The notes: a model not told the origin generated them from the letters alone. A DNA stretch of 64,000 bases from Ruegeria meonggei (GCF_900172215.1 NZ_FWFP01000009.1:1-64000), one strand, 5' to 3'; shown: positions 35,957-45,127, counted from the first letter of the stretch. Program-made: numbers and translations.

Positions 35957-36985
35957 CTATGGCGCGGCGATATCGACCCAGATCAATCGGTGCCGGCTGG
36001 CCGTTTCGGCGGCCTCCCGCAGTGGTGTGCCGTCTGCGGGCCAGAACACGCCAGACCCCGTCACGCGCAGATCGGCTGAGGGCAGGATGTAATCGACACG
36101 CAATTGCCCCACGGCTTTCCATTCTACCGTGGTCAGTGCCCCCGAAGGGTCACTGGGCTGTGGGTCCTGCAAGCGGCGATCAGCCAATAGGCCGTGTATC
36201 GCCTCTTTGCGGCCCTCGCCCAGTGTGGGATCCTGATTGGCGTCTCCGGCGACCACAAAGGCCCCTTCGGGCCTGCGCCCCAACTCACCGTTCAGCAGCA
36301 CGGACCACAGTCGGATTTCGTCGCGGTTGCGCAATCCGTTGCGATCCTCTGGCCCGTCAAAGACCGGCGGCGCGGCGTGAAACGTCATCAGCTCCAGCGG
36401 TCCAATCGGAGTGTTCACCGGCACGACCCAATGGGCCATCGAAGACAGGCGCTGAATTTCTTGCGCCGCCTCCGAAGGAAAGGGCCCGGCCTCGGTCTGC
36501 GGCAATTGCGCCCCGGGCAGGTCGCGCCACAGCAAGTCGGTAAAATCCTGCGCCGTGTCTGTGTCGATGGCAAACCGCGACAAGACTGCAAGCCCACCCT
36601 GCCCGGTGAAACGCCCCCAGCCTTGCGCGTCGGCGGGGCCAGCCGTGCGTCCATCCCCATTCAGATCGAAGTGTGTTTCTCGCCCCGCATTTGGTTGGGG
36701 CGCAAAATGATAGGGGTAATCCAACCCTGCAGAGCGCAATTCGTCTGCCAGCGCGCTGAGGGCCTGGCCCTGCAAATCCCAGTCGATGCCCTGAAGGGTC
36801 ACGATATCCGGCTGTGTCGCGACCAGCACATCCACCACCGCTTGCACCTGCGGATCGCCGCGTTGGATATCGCGCAGCAGCAGCCCTGGACCTTTGCGAC
36901 CAAGCTCGGTGTTGTACGTGGCTATGCGCACCGTTTCTGCCTGCGCCATCATCGGCAGCAGCAGCAGAATAAGGGTGCGGATCAT
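35957..36985 (-). CDS. Secreted endonuclease/exonuclease/phosphatase (EEP) family protein
   Basis: This 342-residue protein has a short leader (LILLLLPMMAQAE). The EEP fold is seen in RIATYNTEL, DIVTLQGIDWD, a DLNGDGRTA loop, FVVAGDANQDP and a C-terminal RHRLIWVDI with the catalytic histidine. The usual Glu near the second strand appears replaced by Gly (LQGIDWD rather than LQEV), which may affect metal binding. The likely role is hydrolysis of phosphodiesters outside the cytoplasm. Its start overlaps the stop of the upstream membrane protein gene. Confidence 0.8.
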   Translation of the reverse strand: MIRTLILLLLPMMAQAETVRIATYNTELGRKGPGLLLRDIQRGDPQVQAVVDVLVATQPDIVTLQGIDWDLQGQALSALADELRSAGLDYPYHFAPQPNAGRETHFDLNGDGRTAGPADAQGWGRFTGQGGLAVLSRFAIDTDTAQDFTDLLWRDLPGAQLPQTEAGPFPSEAAQEIQRLSSMAHWVVPVNTPIGPLELMTFHAAPPVFDGPEDRNGLRNRDEIRLWSVLLNGELGRRPEGAFVVAGDANQDPTLGEGRKEAIHGLLADRRLQDPQPSDPSGALTTVEWKAVGQLRVDYILPSADLRVTGSGVFWPADGTPLREAAETASRHRLIWVDIAAP

Positions 36986-37812
36986 GCGGCCTGTGTGGAC
37001 TCGGCTGTGGAATAGGCGCGGCGCTTTTCGACGATCAGGCCCGCGATGCGCAACGTTGCCATGCCGCGCATGATCATGCTGGCTGGCAGGAAGGCCCAGG
37101 CGCTCATTGTCCAGATCAGGGTCTGAGGGTTGCTCAGCGAGATCGGATTGGCAAAATCGGTCAGCATTTTGATCAGAGCCGGGATCAGGAATGGCAGCAA
37201 TACCCCGATCGAGATGTTCAGACGTCCGTCGCGCTGCAAGCGGGTGACCACGTCACCGCCTTTGGTCGGGTCGAACAGCGGCAGATTGGTCCAGACGTTG
37301 AATGCGCCGTTACCGGTGGGCCAGCCTTTCAGCTTCACGGCATAGGCAAAGCTGCCGATGGTGACCAACGCGGCCACGTAGGCGACACTTGCGGATATGC
37401 GAACCAGCTCGAGCAGGGGCGGGCTCGCATCCGCGGGCAGCATCAGGACGATCAGGCGCACGGGCGAATAAGGGAAGTCGACGACGTTGGCGACACCCAG
37501 ACCGATTGCATAGGCAGAGGTGGTCAAATCAGTCGGCGCATAGGCATTTTTGCAGATCAGCGTCAGAAAAGTGACCATCGACATCAGGCCGACGAAACGC
37601 AGGCGGTTCACCGGCGGTGCGTCCCGGAATTCGATAAAGCTGGGAAAGGCCGAGTTGTATTCGGCAAAGGTCAGAAAAAAGGCCAGAATCGCGAGAAAGA
37701 CAACAATCTCGGTGCCATTCGTTGACGATACGGGCAAGTACAACGCGGGGGTCAGCACCATGAGCGCGACCAATATTCCCCGAATTGCCGCCCCTGTTGT
37801 GCGTGCAATCAC
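36982..37812 (-). CDS. Polytopic membrane protein of unknown function
   Basis: This protein is about 276 residues when started at the GTG at 37812 (VIARTTGAAIRGILVALMVL), which places a membrane segment at the N-terminus and has AAAGGG upstream. A more distal in-frame ATG at 37947 would add 45 hydrophilic residues with four cysteines and looks wrong. Around six hydrophobic segments are visible, with an internal EFRDAPPVNRLRF loop and DFPYSPVRLIVLMLP. No domain is recognised. It overlaps the EEP nuclease gene by four bases, so the two are likely co-produced. Confidence 0.65.
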   Translation of the reverse strand: MIARTTGAAIRGILVALMVLTPALYLPVSSTNGTEIVVFLAILAFFLTFAEYNSAFPSFIEFRDAPPVNRLRFVGLMSMVTFLTLICKNAYAPTDLTTSAYAIGLGVANVVDFPYSPVRLIVLMLPADASPPLLELVRISASVAYVAALVTIGSFAYAVKLKGWPTGNGAFNVWTNLPLFDPTKGGDVVTRLQRDGRLNISIGVLLPFLIPALIKMLTDFANPISLSNPQTLIWTMSAWAFLPASMIMRGMATLRIAGLIVEKRRAYSTAESTQAA

Positions 37813-38173
37813 TATCCGAACCCTTTCACACTGGATTAGTCGATTCTTCGCCGACTTCATTCCAACTTGTGCCTGCCGTGTTCCGTCACAGCAGATGCCA
37901 AATCTCACCAACGTTTTTGTCTGGTGGGTGCCTGTCTCCACCAACATTGACGATAAGCGGCATTTCGCTCAAGCCGAGGTGCAGATAACATGTCATTTCG
38001 GGCAAAATGATGGCGCAACTGGTGCGCGATTGCATCATTTTTGACGCAAACGCGACGTGTGTATCGAATTGAGACCTAGATGTTGTGGCGGACTTGATTT
38101 CAACCCCAAGAATGCGAATGGGACCGCCTTGGCGATCCCATAAAGTTGAGTGTCCACAGATTCGTCCCCAGAA
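37813..38173. other. 361-base gap upstream of the membrane protein gene and downstream of leuD
   Basis: No coding region is supported here. Two hairpins are visible: TGGTGG / CCACCA with a 10-base loop at 37921-37942, and GGGACCGCC / GGCGATCCC with a 2-base loop (one G-T pair) at 38120-38139. The second may end the leuD transcript, although no T-run follows. The part near 37813 presumably holds the promoter of the membrane protein gene. Confidence 0.5.
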
Positions 38174-38779
38174 TCATACCCAGGGGCGGGCTTGACTCGC
38201 GTGGTCTTCGAACTTGTCGATGTGATGGTCTTTTTCCATCGTCAGGCCGATATCGTCCAAACCATTCAGCAGGCAGTGCTTGCGGTGGGGGTCGACTTCG
38301 AATGCGATCACAACGCCGTCGGACGTGGTGATCTGCTGATCTTCCAGATGCACGGTCATGCGAGCGTTTTCGCCTTTATGTGCATCTTCCATCAGTACGG
38401 CATGATGTTCTTCTTCGACTACGATGGGCAGGATGCCGTTCTTGAAGCAGTTGTTAAAGAAGATGTCGGCAAAGCTAGTCGAGATCACAACCTTGATGCC
38501 GAAATCCTTGATTGCCCAGGGCGCGTGTTCCCGGGATGAGCCGCAGCCAAAATTGTCGCCGGCAACCAGAATCTCGGTGGCGCGATAGGCGGGCTTGTTG
38601 AGAACAAATTCTTCGTTCTCGCCGCCGTGGTCGTGATAGCGCATCTCATCAAACAGGACGACGCCAAGGCCGGACCGTTTGATGGTTTTCAGATGCACTT
38701 TCGGAATGATCATATCGGTGTCGATATTGATCAGAGGCATTGGGGCGGCCACCCCGTGGACTTTTTCAAACTTTTCCAT
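38174..38779 (-). CDS. leuD: 3-isopropylmalate dehydratase small subunit
   Basis: This 201-residue swivelling subunit of isopropylmalate isomerase starts [16 protein letters not shown] and contains [27 protein letters not shown] and [14 protein letters not shown]. It pairs with LeuC to convert 2-isopropylmalate to 3-isopropylmalate. The ATG at 38779 is favoured over 38812 by family length. It follows leuC on the same strand but an HdeD-like membrane gene lies between them. Confidence 0.96.
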   Translation of the reverse strand: MEKFEKVHGVAAPMPLINIDTDMIIPKVHLKTIKRSGLGVVLFDEMRYHDHGGENEEFVLNKPAYRATEILVAGDNFGCGSSREHAPWAIKDFGIKVVISTSFADIFFNNCFKNGILPIVVEEEHHAVLMEDAHKGENARMTVHLEDQQITTSDGVVIAFEVDPHRKHCLLNGLDDIGLTMEKDHHIDKFEDHASQARPWV

Positions 38780-38821
38780 GTCTACACTCCTGCAGGAGAG
38801 GGCCGCGCCCAAGTCCCGCTG

Positions 38822-39376
38822 TTAAGCTTCTTTCGCTTCGTTTGTTTCGCCTTTGGGTGCGTCTTTGATGAAGAACGCCATGAAGACCAGCCCGAGTCCG
38901 TTGAACAGCATCTCGATGCCCAGCAGAATCCCCAGCAGTTGCAGCAGCACGGCCGGATCAGTGGCGGCGAACCGCCAGATGATGATCGCCAGAACAATCG
39001 ACATGATGCCGGAAATCAGCGTGGCCCAGAAATACTGCGTTCCCTTCATTTGGAACGACAGGATTACCCGGGCAATGCCGCCTGCCATGAACAGGATCAG
39101 GCAGACCGTGGCCAGCGTCACGGTGCCCTGCAACGGGTGATCCAGAAAGGACCAGCCCAGAAACAGCATCACCGCACCCATAATGAGCGACAGAGCCTTG
39201 TTGCCGGTGCCTTCTACTGTGAACCCGCCAACAACCTGCAATGCGCCGGAAACCAGCAGCAATATGCCGGTCACCACGGTCACGGCAATCGACGCCACCG
39301 CCGGCGCGCCCAGCACGAAAATGCCGAACACTATGGACAGAAGCCCCAGCAGGAGCCATTTGATCCAGTCACTCAT
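38822..39376 (-). CDS. HdeD-family (DUF308) membrane protein
   Basis: This 184-residue protein has six hydrophobic segments in the DUF308 repeat pattern (WLLLGLLSIVFGIFVLGAP, ILLLVSGALQVVGGF, LIMGAVMLFLGWSFL and so on). HdeD-like proteins are linked to acid resistance in E. coli, but their molecular action is unknown. It sits between leuC (37 bases) and leuD (42 bases), so it is probably co-transcribed with leucine genes without an obvious metabolic reason. Confidence 0.85.
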   Translation of the reverse strand: MSDWIKWLLLGLLSIVFGIFVLGAPAVASIAVTVVTGILLLVSGALQVVGGFTVEGTGNKALSLIMGAVMLFLGWSFLDHPLQGTVTLATVCLILFMAGGIARVILSFQMKGTQYFWATLISGIMSIVLAIIIWRFAATDPAVLLQLLGILLGIEMLFNGLGLVFMAFFIKDAPKGETNEAKEA

Positions 39377-39413
39377 GTCTTCAATCCCTCAAATATCTAG
39401 ATATGAGAGCTTC

Positions 39414-40817
39414 TTACATCAATTCACGGACGTCTGTCAGCCGTCCAGTGATTGCCGCAGCGGCAGCCATCGCCGGGCTCAGAAGATGGGTGCGCCCACC
39501 CCGGCCCTGACGGCCTTCAAAATTGCGGTTCGAGGTTGCGGCACAGCGCTCGCCCGGCTGCAACTGATCGGGGTTCATAGCCAGGCACATCGAACATCCC
39601 GCCAGACGCCATTCAAACCCGGCCTCTTTGAAAATCTCCGCCAGACCTTCTTCCTCGGCCTGTGCGCGAACAAGGCCCGAGCCGGGCACAACCATCGCCC
39701 GCATACCGTCCTTGACCTTCTTGCCCTTCAGAATCTCAGCTGCGGCACGCAGGTCTTCGATCCGACCATTGGTGCACGAGCCGATAAAGACGGTGTCGAC
39801 TTCGACATCGCTGAGTTTTTGACCAGCTTCCAGCCCCATATACTCGATGGACCGGCGGGCCGCGTCGACCTTGCCGCCCTCAAAGTCTTCGGGGTGCGGC
39901 ACAGTTGCGGTGATCGGCAGCACGTCCTCGGGGCTGGTGCCCCAGGTGACTACAGGGGCGATGTCTTCGCCGCGCAGGGTGATGACCTTGTCGAAATGTG
40001 CGTCATCGTCGGTATAGAGCGTTTTCCACCAGTTCAAGGCAGCTTCCCACTGCGCGCCCTTCGGAGCGTGTGGGCGACCTTTGACGTAGCCATAGGTGGT
40101 TTCATCCGGAGCAATGAGACCGGCGCGCGCGCCGCCTTCGATCGCCATGTTGCAGACGGTCATGCGGCCTTCCATCGACAAATCGCGAATCGCTTCACCG
40201 CAATATTCGATCACATAACCGGTGCCCCCGGCGGTACCGGTCTCGCCGATCACAGCAAGAGTGATATCCTTGGCGGTCACGCCCGGCTGCAATTTGCCGG
40301 TGATCTCGACCTTCATGTTCTTGGATTTCTTCTGGATCAGGGTCTGCGTGGCCAGAACGTGCTCAACTTCGGACGTACCAATGCCATGGGCCAGCGCGCC
40401 AAAGGCACCGTGCGTTGCGGTGTGGCTGTCGCCGCAAACCACGGTCATACCGGGAAGGGTCCATCCCTGTTCCGGGCCGACAATGTGGACGATGCCCTGA
40501 CGCACGTCATGAACTGGATAATAGTGAATGCCAAAATCCTTGGCGTTTTTGTCCAGCGCTTCGACCTGAATGCGTGATTCGGGGTTTTCGATCCCGTTCA
40601 CACGATCGGCGGTGGTCGGAACGTTGTGGTCCGGTACCGCAATGGTCTTTTCCGGTGCGCGCACCGGGCGGCCGGCCATGCGCAGCCCTTCAAAGGCCTG
40701 CGGGCTGGTTACTTCGTGAACCAGATGGCGGTCGATATACAGCAAACAGGTGCCATCATCGGCTTCGTGCGCGACATGGGCATCCCAGATCTTGTCATAG
40801 AGTGTTTTGGGGGACAT
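39414..40817 (-). CDS. leuC: 3-isopropylmalate dehydratase large subunit
   Basis: This is a 467-residue aconitase-family catalytic subunit. Iron-sulfur ligands are in FIGSCTNGR and [12 protein letters not shown]. Other motifs are [17 protein letters not shown] near the N-terminus and [20 protein letters not shown]. The ATG at 40817 matches LeuC N-termini ([14 protein letters not shown]); the in-frame codon at 40916 would add a spurious basic stretch. It is first in a leuC-hdeD-leuD unit and starts opposite an MscS gene across 253 bases. Confidence 0.97.
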   Translation of the reverse strand: MSPKTLYDKIWDAHVAHEADDGTCLLYIDRHLVHEVTSPQAFEGLRMAGRPVRAPEKTIAVPDHNVPTTADRVNGIENPESRIQVEALDKNAKDFGIHYYPVHDVRQGIVHIVGPEQGWTLPGMTVVCGDSHTATHGAFGALAHGIGTSEVEHVLATQTLIQKKSKNMKVEITGKLQPGVTAKDITLAVIGETGTAGGTGYVIEYCGEAIRDLSMEGRMTVCNMAIEGGARAGLIAPDETTYGYVKGRPHAPKGAQWEAALNWWKTLYTDDDAHFDKVITLRGEDIAPVVTWGTSPEDVLPITATVPHPEDFEGGKVDAARRSIEYMGLEAGQKLSDVEVDTVFIGSCTNGRIEDLRAAAEILKGKKVKDGMRAMVVPGSGLVRAQAEEEGLAEIFKEAGFEWRLAGCSMCLAMNPDQLQPGERCAATSNRNFEGRQGRGGRTHLLSPAMAAAAAITGRLTDVRELM

Positions 40818-41070
40818 TGGTCCTCTCCCGTATGTAATGAGAAATAGCTGGCGAGTGGCTGGGTGCCGCCTATAGGCAGGCCAGAACCGTGCGGGCGGCC
40901 CCAAAGAACCGTTCACGCAGGCGCGTGCGGTCTTGCAGTGTCGGAGCAGGGGCCAAGTTGAGTCTCATGCGCACCAGATATATCGGGCCTTGCTGTCAAT
41001 CAAGGTTCAATCCGGCATCAGGCTTGCATCACAACAAAACGCTGTTCAAGCTGCGGGTCAGGAGACCTGC

Positions 41071-42423
41071 ATGAACCAAGACCTGATCCCCAGTTCGCTG
41101 GCTGACCTTTATGACACCATGGTCGCGGGCTTTACCGTACAATTTGAGAACCTTGCCGAATTGGTCGTCACGCCGGGCTGGCGGCAGTACCAGCTTGTGA
41201 TTATTCTGGGTCTGTGGGCACTTGCCGTTGTGCTGAAGCTGACGACGCAAACCCGGTGGGACGCCTGGGCCCGCGCCCGCATCGGATGGCCAAAATGGCG
41301 ACTGCGCACGTTGATTCAGCTGAAGCAGCGCCTGACACTGGTCTATTTCGTGCTGATTTCCTGGGCGCTGTATACGGTGATGCAGCAGATCACCTGGCCC
41401 TCACGCAGCTATATTATCGGAGTGGTCGCGACGCTGGCCGCCGCCTGGCTGGCTATCGCGCTGGTGGCCCGGTTGGTGCGCAACCGGACGCTGCGGCGGA
41501 TATTCAAATGGGCAATGTGGGTCTATGCAACGCTGATTGCGCTGAATCTGACCGACGATGTGGCTGGTTTTCTGGACGGGGTGGCGATTTCAATTGGTGA
41601 TCTGCATATCTCGGCACTGGGAATCCTCAAGGCGATTTTGCTGATTGGTGTCTTGCTGACTTTGGCGCGCATTGGCACCCGCGCTGCTGAACGGGGGCTG
41701 CAAAACAACGATGACATCACTCCGTCCATGCAGGTTCTGTTGTCCAAAGGAATTCAGGTGCTGTTGTATGGCGCCGTCTTTCTGGCCGCCATTCGCACGT
41801 TGGGGTTCGATCTGACCGGCATTGCGCTGTTGTCGGGGGCAATTGGCGTGGGGATCGGGTTTGGCCTGCAAAAGGTGGTGTCCAACCTGATTTCAGGTAT
41901 CATCATCCTGATGGACCGGTCAATCAAACCGGGCGATGTGATCTCGCTGGGCGATACGTTCGGATGGATCAACGCGCTGGGTGCGCGCTATGTGTCGGTG
42001 GTGACGCGCGACGGGCGCGAATACCTGATCCCGAATGAGGACTTGATCACCAATCAGGTGGTGAACTGGTCGCATTCGGACCGGTTTGTGCGTTTGGATC
42101 TGGAGTTTGGCACCAGCTATGACGACGATCCGCACAAAGTGCGCGCAACGGCCAAAGATACGGTGAAAACTGTCCCGCGCGTGCTAAGCGGAAGTGGCCA
42201 TGAACCGGTCTGCCATATTACCGGCTTCGGCGACAGCAGTGTGGACTATTTGCTACGTTTCTGGATTAGCGACCCGACCAAGGGGCTGACCAATATCCGG
42301 GGCAATGTCTACCTTGCGCTGTGGGATGCGTTCAAGGATCAGGGCATCTCGATCCCCTTCCCCCAGCGCGAAGTTCGGCTGCTATCCGACGACGCAGCTG
42401 CGCAACAGGTCGCCAAAGAGTGA
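41071..42423 (+). CDS. MscS-family mechanosensitive ion channel
   Basis: This is a 450-residue membrane protein. Four or five N-terminal helices precede the conserved MscS pore and beta domain: GIGFGLQKVVSNLISGIIIL is the pore-lining TM3 and its exit, and GDVISLGDTFGWI followed by VVTRDGREYLIPNEDLI is the beta domain. It releases small solutes on hypo-osmotic shock. The start at 41071 (MNQDLIPSS) is preceded by AGGAGAC. The extra N-terminal helices compared with E. coli MscS place it near the larger paralogues. Confidence 0.9.
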   Translation: MNQDLIPSSLADLYDTMVAGFTVQFENLAELVVTPGWRQYQLVIILGLWALAVVLKLTTQTRWDAWARARIGWPKWRLRTLIQLKQRLTLVYFVLISWALYTVMQQITWPSRSYIIGVVATLAAAWLAIALVARLVRNRTLRRIFKWAMWVYATLIALNLTDDVAGFLDGVAISIGDLHISALGILKAILLIGVLLTLARIGTRAAERGLQNNDDITPSMQVLLSKGIQVLLYGAVFLAAIRTLGFDLTGIALLSGAIGVGIGFGLQKVVSNLISGIIILMDRSIKPGDVISLGDTFGWINALGARYVSVVTRDGREYLIPNEDLITNQVVNWSHSDRFVRLDLEFGTSYDDDPHKVRATAKDTVKTVPRVLSGSGHEPVCHITGFGDSSVDYLLRFWISDPTKGLTNIRGNVYLALWDAFKDQGISIPFPQREVRLLSDDAAAQQVAKE

Positions 42424-42495
42424 GCCGCCGTGCGCCCGCCTACGCGGCCCTTCATTGAAATGTTGCATTCCCCTTGCTACCTTATTAGTACCCCT

Positions 42496-42515
42496 GCGCC
42501 GGGGTTTCACGGCGC
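42496..42515 (+). promoter_or_regulatory. Hairpin before the rsfS leader ORF
   Basis: GCGCCG and CGGCGC pair as a 6-bp stem with an 8-base loop, ending six bases before an AAAGGAGGA ribosome-binding site. It may modulate translation of the short leader ORF and rsfS. Promoter-like TTGAAA lies about 45 bases upstream. Confidence 0.4.
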
Positions 42516-42531
42516 GCAACAAAGGAGGACT

Positions 42532-42588
42532 ATGTCCTGTCTCTACATACCCAGGCGGGTTTGCCCGCCGATGAAGGGGCCAAGATGA
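42532..42588 (+). CDS. Possible 18-codon leader peptide overlapping rsfS
   Basis: An ATG six bases after a near-perfect AAAGGAGGA opens an 18-codon frame (MSCLYIPRRV, then CPPMKGPR) whose TGA overlaps the rsfS ATG as ATGATG. The ribosome-binding site is far better than the one before rsfS itself. It could be a translationally coupled leader peptide. The alternative is that this stretch is only the 5' untranslated region of rsfS and the ATG is coincidental. Confidence 0.4.
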   Translation: MSCLYIPRRVCPPMKGPR

Positions 42589-42947
42589 TGGCCCACTCTC
42601 AGTCAATCAGCGACAAGCTGCTTGAGCGTATCCTTTCCTCACTTTCCGATGACAAGGCCGAAGACGTCGTGCAGATCAACCTGCAGGGCAAGTCGTCCGT
42701 CGCGGATCACATGGTCATTGCCTCGGGTCGTTCGACCCGACAGGTCTCGGCCATGGCGGAAAAACTGACGGATCGCATCAAGCAGGAATTCGGTTTCACC
42801 TCAAAGGTCGAAGGCAAGGATGCCGGCGATTGGGTGCTGATCGATACGGGCGACGTGATCGTCCATATCTTCCGCCCCGAAGTGCGTGAATTCTATCAGC
42901 TGGAAAAGATGTGGTTGCCCCAGGGCGGCAGCGCCTCGGCGAACTGA
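42585..42947 (+). CDS. rsfS: Ribosomal silencing factor
   Basis: This 120-residue protein binds uL14 on the large ribosomal subunit and blocks subunit joining in starvation. The family core is seen as DDKAEDVVQINLQGKSSVADH, MVIASGRSTRQVSAMAEKL, and GDWVLIDTGDVIVHIFRPE followed by REFYQLEKMW. The start is one of two adjacent ATGs at 42585/42588 behind AAGGGG; an in-frame TTG at 42561 is less likely. The rsfS-rlmH order is conserved across many bacteria. Confidence 0.92.
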   Translation: MMAHSQSISDKLLERILSSLSDDKAEDVVQINLQGKSSVADHMVIASGRSTRQVSAMAEKLTDRIKQEFGFTSKVEGKDAGDWVLIDTGDVIVHIFRPEVREFYQLEKMWLPQGGSASAN

Positions 42948-42991
42948 GGCGCTATCCCGGCCTGTATTGAAAGGCCGGAGACGAGAGAGAC

Positions 42992-43462
42992 ATGCGTATC
43001 AGCATAGTTGCGGTCGGGCGATTGCGCGCCGGACCGGAGAAGACCCTGCTTGACGATTACCTGACACGATTTGACCGGACCGGGCGTGGCTTGGGCCTTG
43101 GGCCTGCCCGCGTGATCGAGGTTGAGGACAAGAAAAACGCAGGCCAGGGGGCCGAGGCCGCGTTGCTGCGGAAGGCGCTGCCCAAGGGCGCGGTGATCTG
43201 CACGCTGGACGAACGCGGGCGGGTGATGACCTCACCGGATTTTGCCAACAAACTGGGCGGCTGGCGCGATGCGGGGCGGCAAGATCTGGCGCTGATCATT
43301 GGCGGGGCCGACGGAATAGGCCCTGAATTGCGGGCCGAGGCCGATTATTCCCTGTCTTTCGGATCGATGGTCTGGCCGCATATGCTGGTTCGTGTGATGC
43401 TGTCCGAGCAACTTTACCGGGCCGCAACCATCCTGTCGGGCGGTCCCTATCACCGGGTCTGA
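42992..43462 (+). CDS. rlmH: 23S rRNA pseudouridine(1915) N3-methyltransferase
   Basis: This 156-residue SPOUT methyltransferase has the trefoil-knot cofactor site in [21 protein letters not shown] and the C-terminal [20 protein letters not shown] ending PYHRV. It methylates Psi1915 in helix 69 of 23S rRNA using S-adenosylmethionine. Full length matches E. coli RlmH (155 residues). It follows rsfS by 44 bases and is followed after one base by a flavodoxin-like gene. Confidence 0.95.
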   Translation: MRISIVAVGRLRAGPEKTLLDDYLTRFDRTGRGLGLGPARVIEVEDKKNAGQGAEAALLRKALPKGAVICTLDERGRVMTSPDFANKLGGWRDAGRQDLALIIGGADGIGPELRAEADYSLSFGSMVWPHMLVRVMLSEQLYRAATILSGGPYHRV

Positions 43463-43463
43463 C

Positions 43464-43949
43464 ATGGCGCAGTTACTGATCGTTTACCATTCGCGTACCG
43501 GCGGAGCCCGGCAAATGGCCGAGGCTGCGGCAGACGCTGCACGGAATGAGGCCGAAGCCATCCTGAAACCCGCTGATCAGGCAGGCCCCGAAGATTTGCT
43601 GCGCGCCGATGGTTACATCTTTTGTGCACCTGAGAATCTGGCGGCGATTTCGGGTCTGATGAAAGAATTCTTTGACCGATGCTATTACCCGGTGCTGGGG
43701 CAGATCGAAGGCCGCCCTTATGCCCAGATGGTCTGTGCCGGATCAGATGGCGAAAACGCCGCCCGTCAGACCGCCCGTATCGCCACCGGCTGGCGGCTAA
43801 AAGAGGTTCAGCCGCCGCTGATCATCTGCACCCACGCGCAAACACCCGAGGCGATTCTGGCCGACAAGACCATCCCGCAGGATCAATTGGCCCTATGCCG
43901 CGAGATCGGCGCCGCGCTGGCGGCGGGCCTCAGCTTGGGTGTGTTCTGA
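43464..43949 (+). CDS. Flavodoxin-like / NAD(P)H oxidoreductase-like protein
   Basis: This 161-residue protein has the flavodoxin phosphate-binding loop YHSRTGGARQMAEAA at the N-terminus and a DGYIFCAPENLAAISGLMKEFFDRCY stretch (read as two blocks) matching the family's flavin-side loop. It likely binds FMN. Partner and substrate are unknown. It begins two bases after the rlmH stop, so it belongs to the rsfS-rlmH operon. Confidence 0.8.
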   Translation: MAQLLIVYHSRTGGARQMAEAAADAARNEAEAILKPADQAGPEDLLRADGYIFCAPENLAAISGLMKEFFDRCYYPVLGQIEGRPYAQMVCAGSDGENAARQTARIATGWRLKEVQPPLIICTHAQTPEAILADKTIPQDQLALCREIGAALAAGLSLGVF

Positions 43950-43952
43950 AAG

Positions 43953-44300
43953 TTACTCCAGCGTGACGACCGTCGCGTCGGAATTCCAGCCGTCCACATT
44001 GCAGCGCGCTTGAATCTGCACCTGGCCCACCCCTTCCGGAATGACCACGCCGCTAAGCGACCGGGTGAAGGGCTGTTCGGTCTCATGCGGGTGATGCAGC
44101 ACCCGCATCCCCAGTTCCTGCCCGTTCATATCCAAAACCCGCCATCCGTCCGCGTAGTGATCCCAACCGGTATCCGGGTGCCGGATGGTCACGTCGAATC
44201 GCCATGTCTCACCAGTCTGACGGGCCGATACGTTCTCGATCACGGAAGGATCGGCAAAGGCGGGTGTGGCCAGAAGGGCGCTGAGAATCAGATATCGCAT
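43953..44300 (-). CDS. Small secreted protein of unknown function
   Basis: This 115-residue protein has a Sec leader (MRYLILSALLATPAFA) and a mature part rich in beta-strand patterns (TWRFDVTIRHPDTGWDHYAD, GWRVLDMNGQELG, RVLHHPHETEQPFTRS). The pattern suggests a single immunoglobulin-like or Fn3-like domain exported to the periplasm. No family name can be given with certainty. It is 35 bases downstream of the DUF599 membrane gene on the same strand and converges on the flavodoxin-like gene. Confidence 0.75.
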   Translation of the reverse strand: MRYLILSALLATPAFADPSVIENVSARQTGETWRFDVTIRHPDTGWDHYADGWRVLDMNGQELGMRVLHHPHETEQPFTRSLSGVVIPEGVGQVQIQARCNVDGWNSDATVVTLE

Positions 44301-44335
44301 TGCGCGAATATAGAAGCGTGGTGGATGCATGGGGA

Positions 44336-45046
44336 TCACGTCTCTGTGTTGGGCGGAAGGGTCAATAGGATCGACCGTGATTGCGAGGCAAACTCGCGTC
44401 GGTACAATACGCCAAGGGTGATTAGTGTTCCCAAAATCAAAGCAATTGGCCCCAGTATCCACGCCAAAGATGCCAGCGCGAAATAGGTGGCCCGCAGGCC
44501 CCGGTTAAAGCTGCGCGCGGCGGTGACACTGATTTCGGCCGCCTGCGCCGCGCGTGGATAAGCTAGCGGGTCGTCCGGTTCATTCGGAACTGCGGCCATG
44601 ATGACGGCGCAATAGCCAAACAGGCGATGCGCCCAGACATATTTCAGAAACGCATTGGCCAGGAACAGGATGACGACCAGGATCTTGATCTCCCACACCA
44701 GTGCCGGGGCGCTGCCGATGGCCAGATCGCTGGCCACCCCGGCCAGCCGTTCAGTATTGCCCAACAGCGCAAGCCCACCCCCTATGGCGATCATCGTGGT
44801 TGAGGCAAAGAACGTGCTGCCCTGCCGCATCGCCGCAACAACCTGTGCGTCGAACATCCGGGGCTGCCGTGTGACCATTTCCTGCATCCAGCAACGGCGG
44901 AAATCGTCCATCATCATCGAGACAGACTGCCTGTCCGGCGATGGATGCTCGATCCGCCAGCCGATCCACTGCCAGGCGCATAACAGCAGCACTACAGCGG
45001 CGTAATCCAACGTTGAAAACAGCAGGGCGCGGTCAATCCAGGTCAT
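44336..45046 (-). CDS. DUF599 family membrane protein
   Basis: This 236-residue protein has four to five hydrophobic segments. It begins with a helix over LDYAAVVLLLCAWQWIGW, followed by a conserved soluble loop (MMMDDFRRCWMQEMVTRQPR) and FASTTMIAIGGGLALLG, all matching DUF599 proteins. Function is unknown. It probably forms a small operon with the secreted protein downstream and is divergent from glcD. Confidence 0.85.
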   Translation of the reverse strand: MTWIDRALLFSTLDYAAVVLLLCAWQWIGWRIEHPSPDRQSVSMMMDDFRRCWMQEMVTRQPRMFDAQVVAAMRQGSTFFASTTMIAIGGGLALLGNTERLAGVASDLAIGSAPALVWEIKILVVILFLANAFLKYVWAHRLFGYCAVIMAAVPNEPDDPLAYPRAAQAAEISVTAARSFNRGLRATYFALASLAWILGPIALILGTLITLGVLYRREFASQSRSILLTLPPNTET

Positions 45047-45092
45047 GGGTGCGACAGTAGGGGCAGAGATAGGAACTTGCCAGATGGGTAAA

Positions 45093-45113
45093 TTGGTAAT
45101 ATTATTTTACCAA
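45093..45113. promoter_or_regulatory. GntR-type operator before glcD
   Basis: TTGGTAA (45093-45099) and TTACCAA (45107-45113) are a perfect inverted repeat with seven A/T bases between. It ends one base before the CGGAGG ribosome-binding site of glcD. TTGGT...ACCAA is the core recognised by FadR-branch GntR regulators such as GlcC and PdhR. Binding here would block transcription or translation start of the glycolate operon. No glcC gene is seen in the window. Confidence 0.7.
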
Positions 45114-45127
45114 ACGGAGGATCAGCG

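Noticed and set aside
38120-38139. A strong Rho-independent terminator for leuD
   Set aside because: The hairpin is good, but neither strand has a T-run after it. It is recorded only as a hairpin in the gap.
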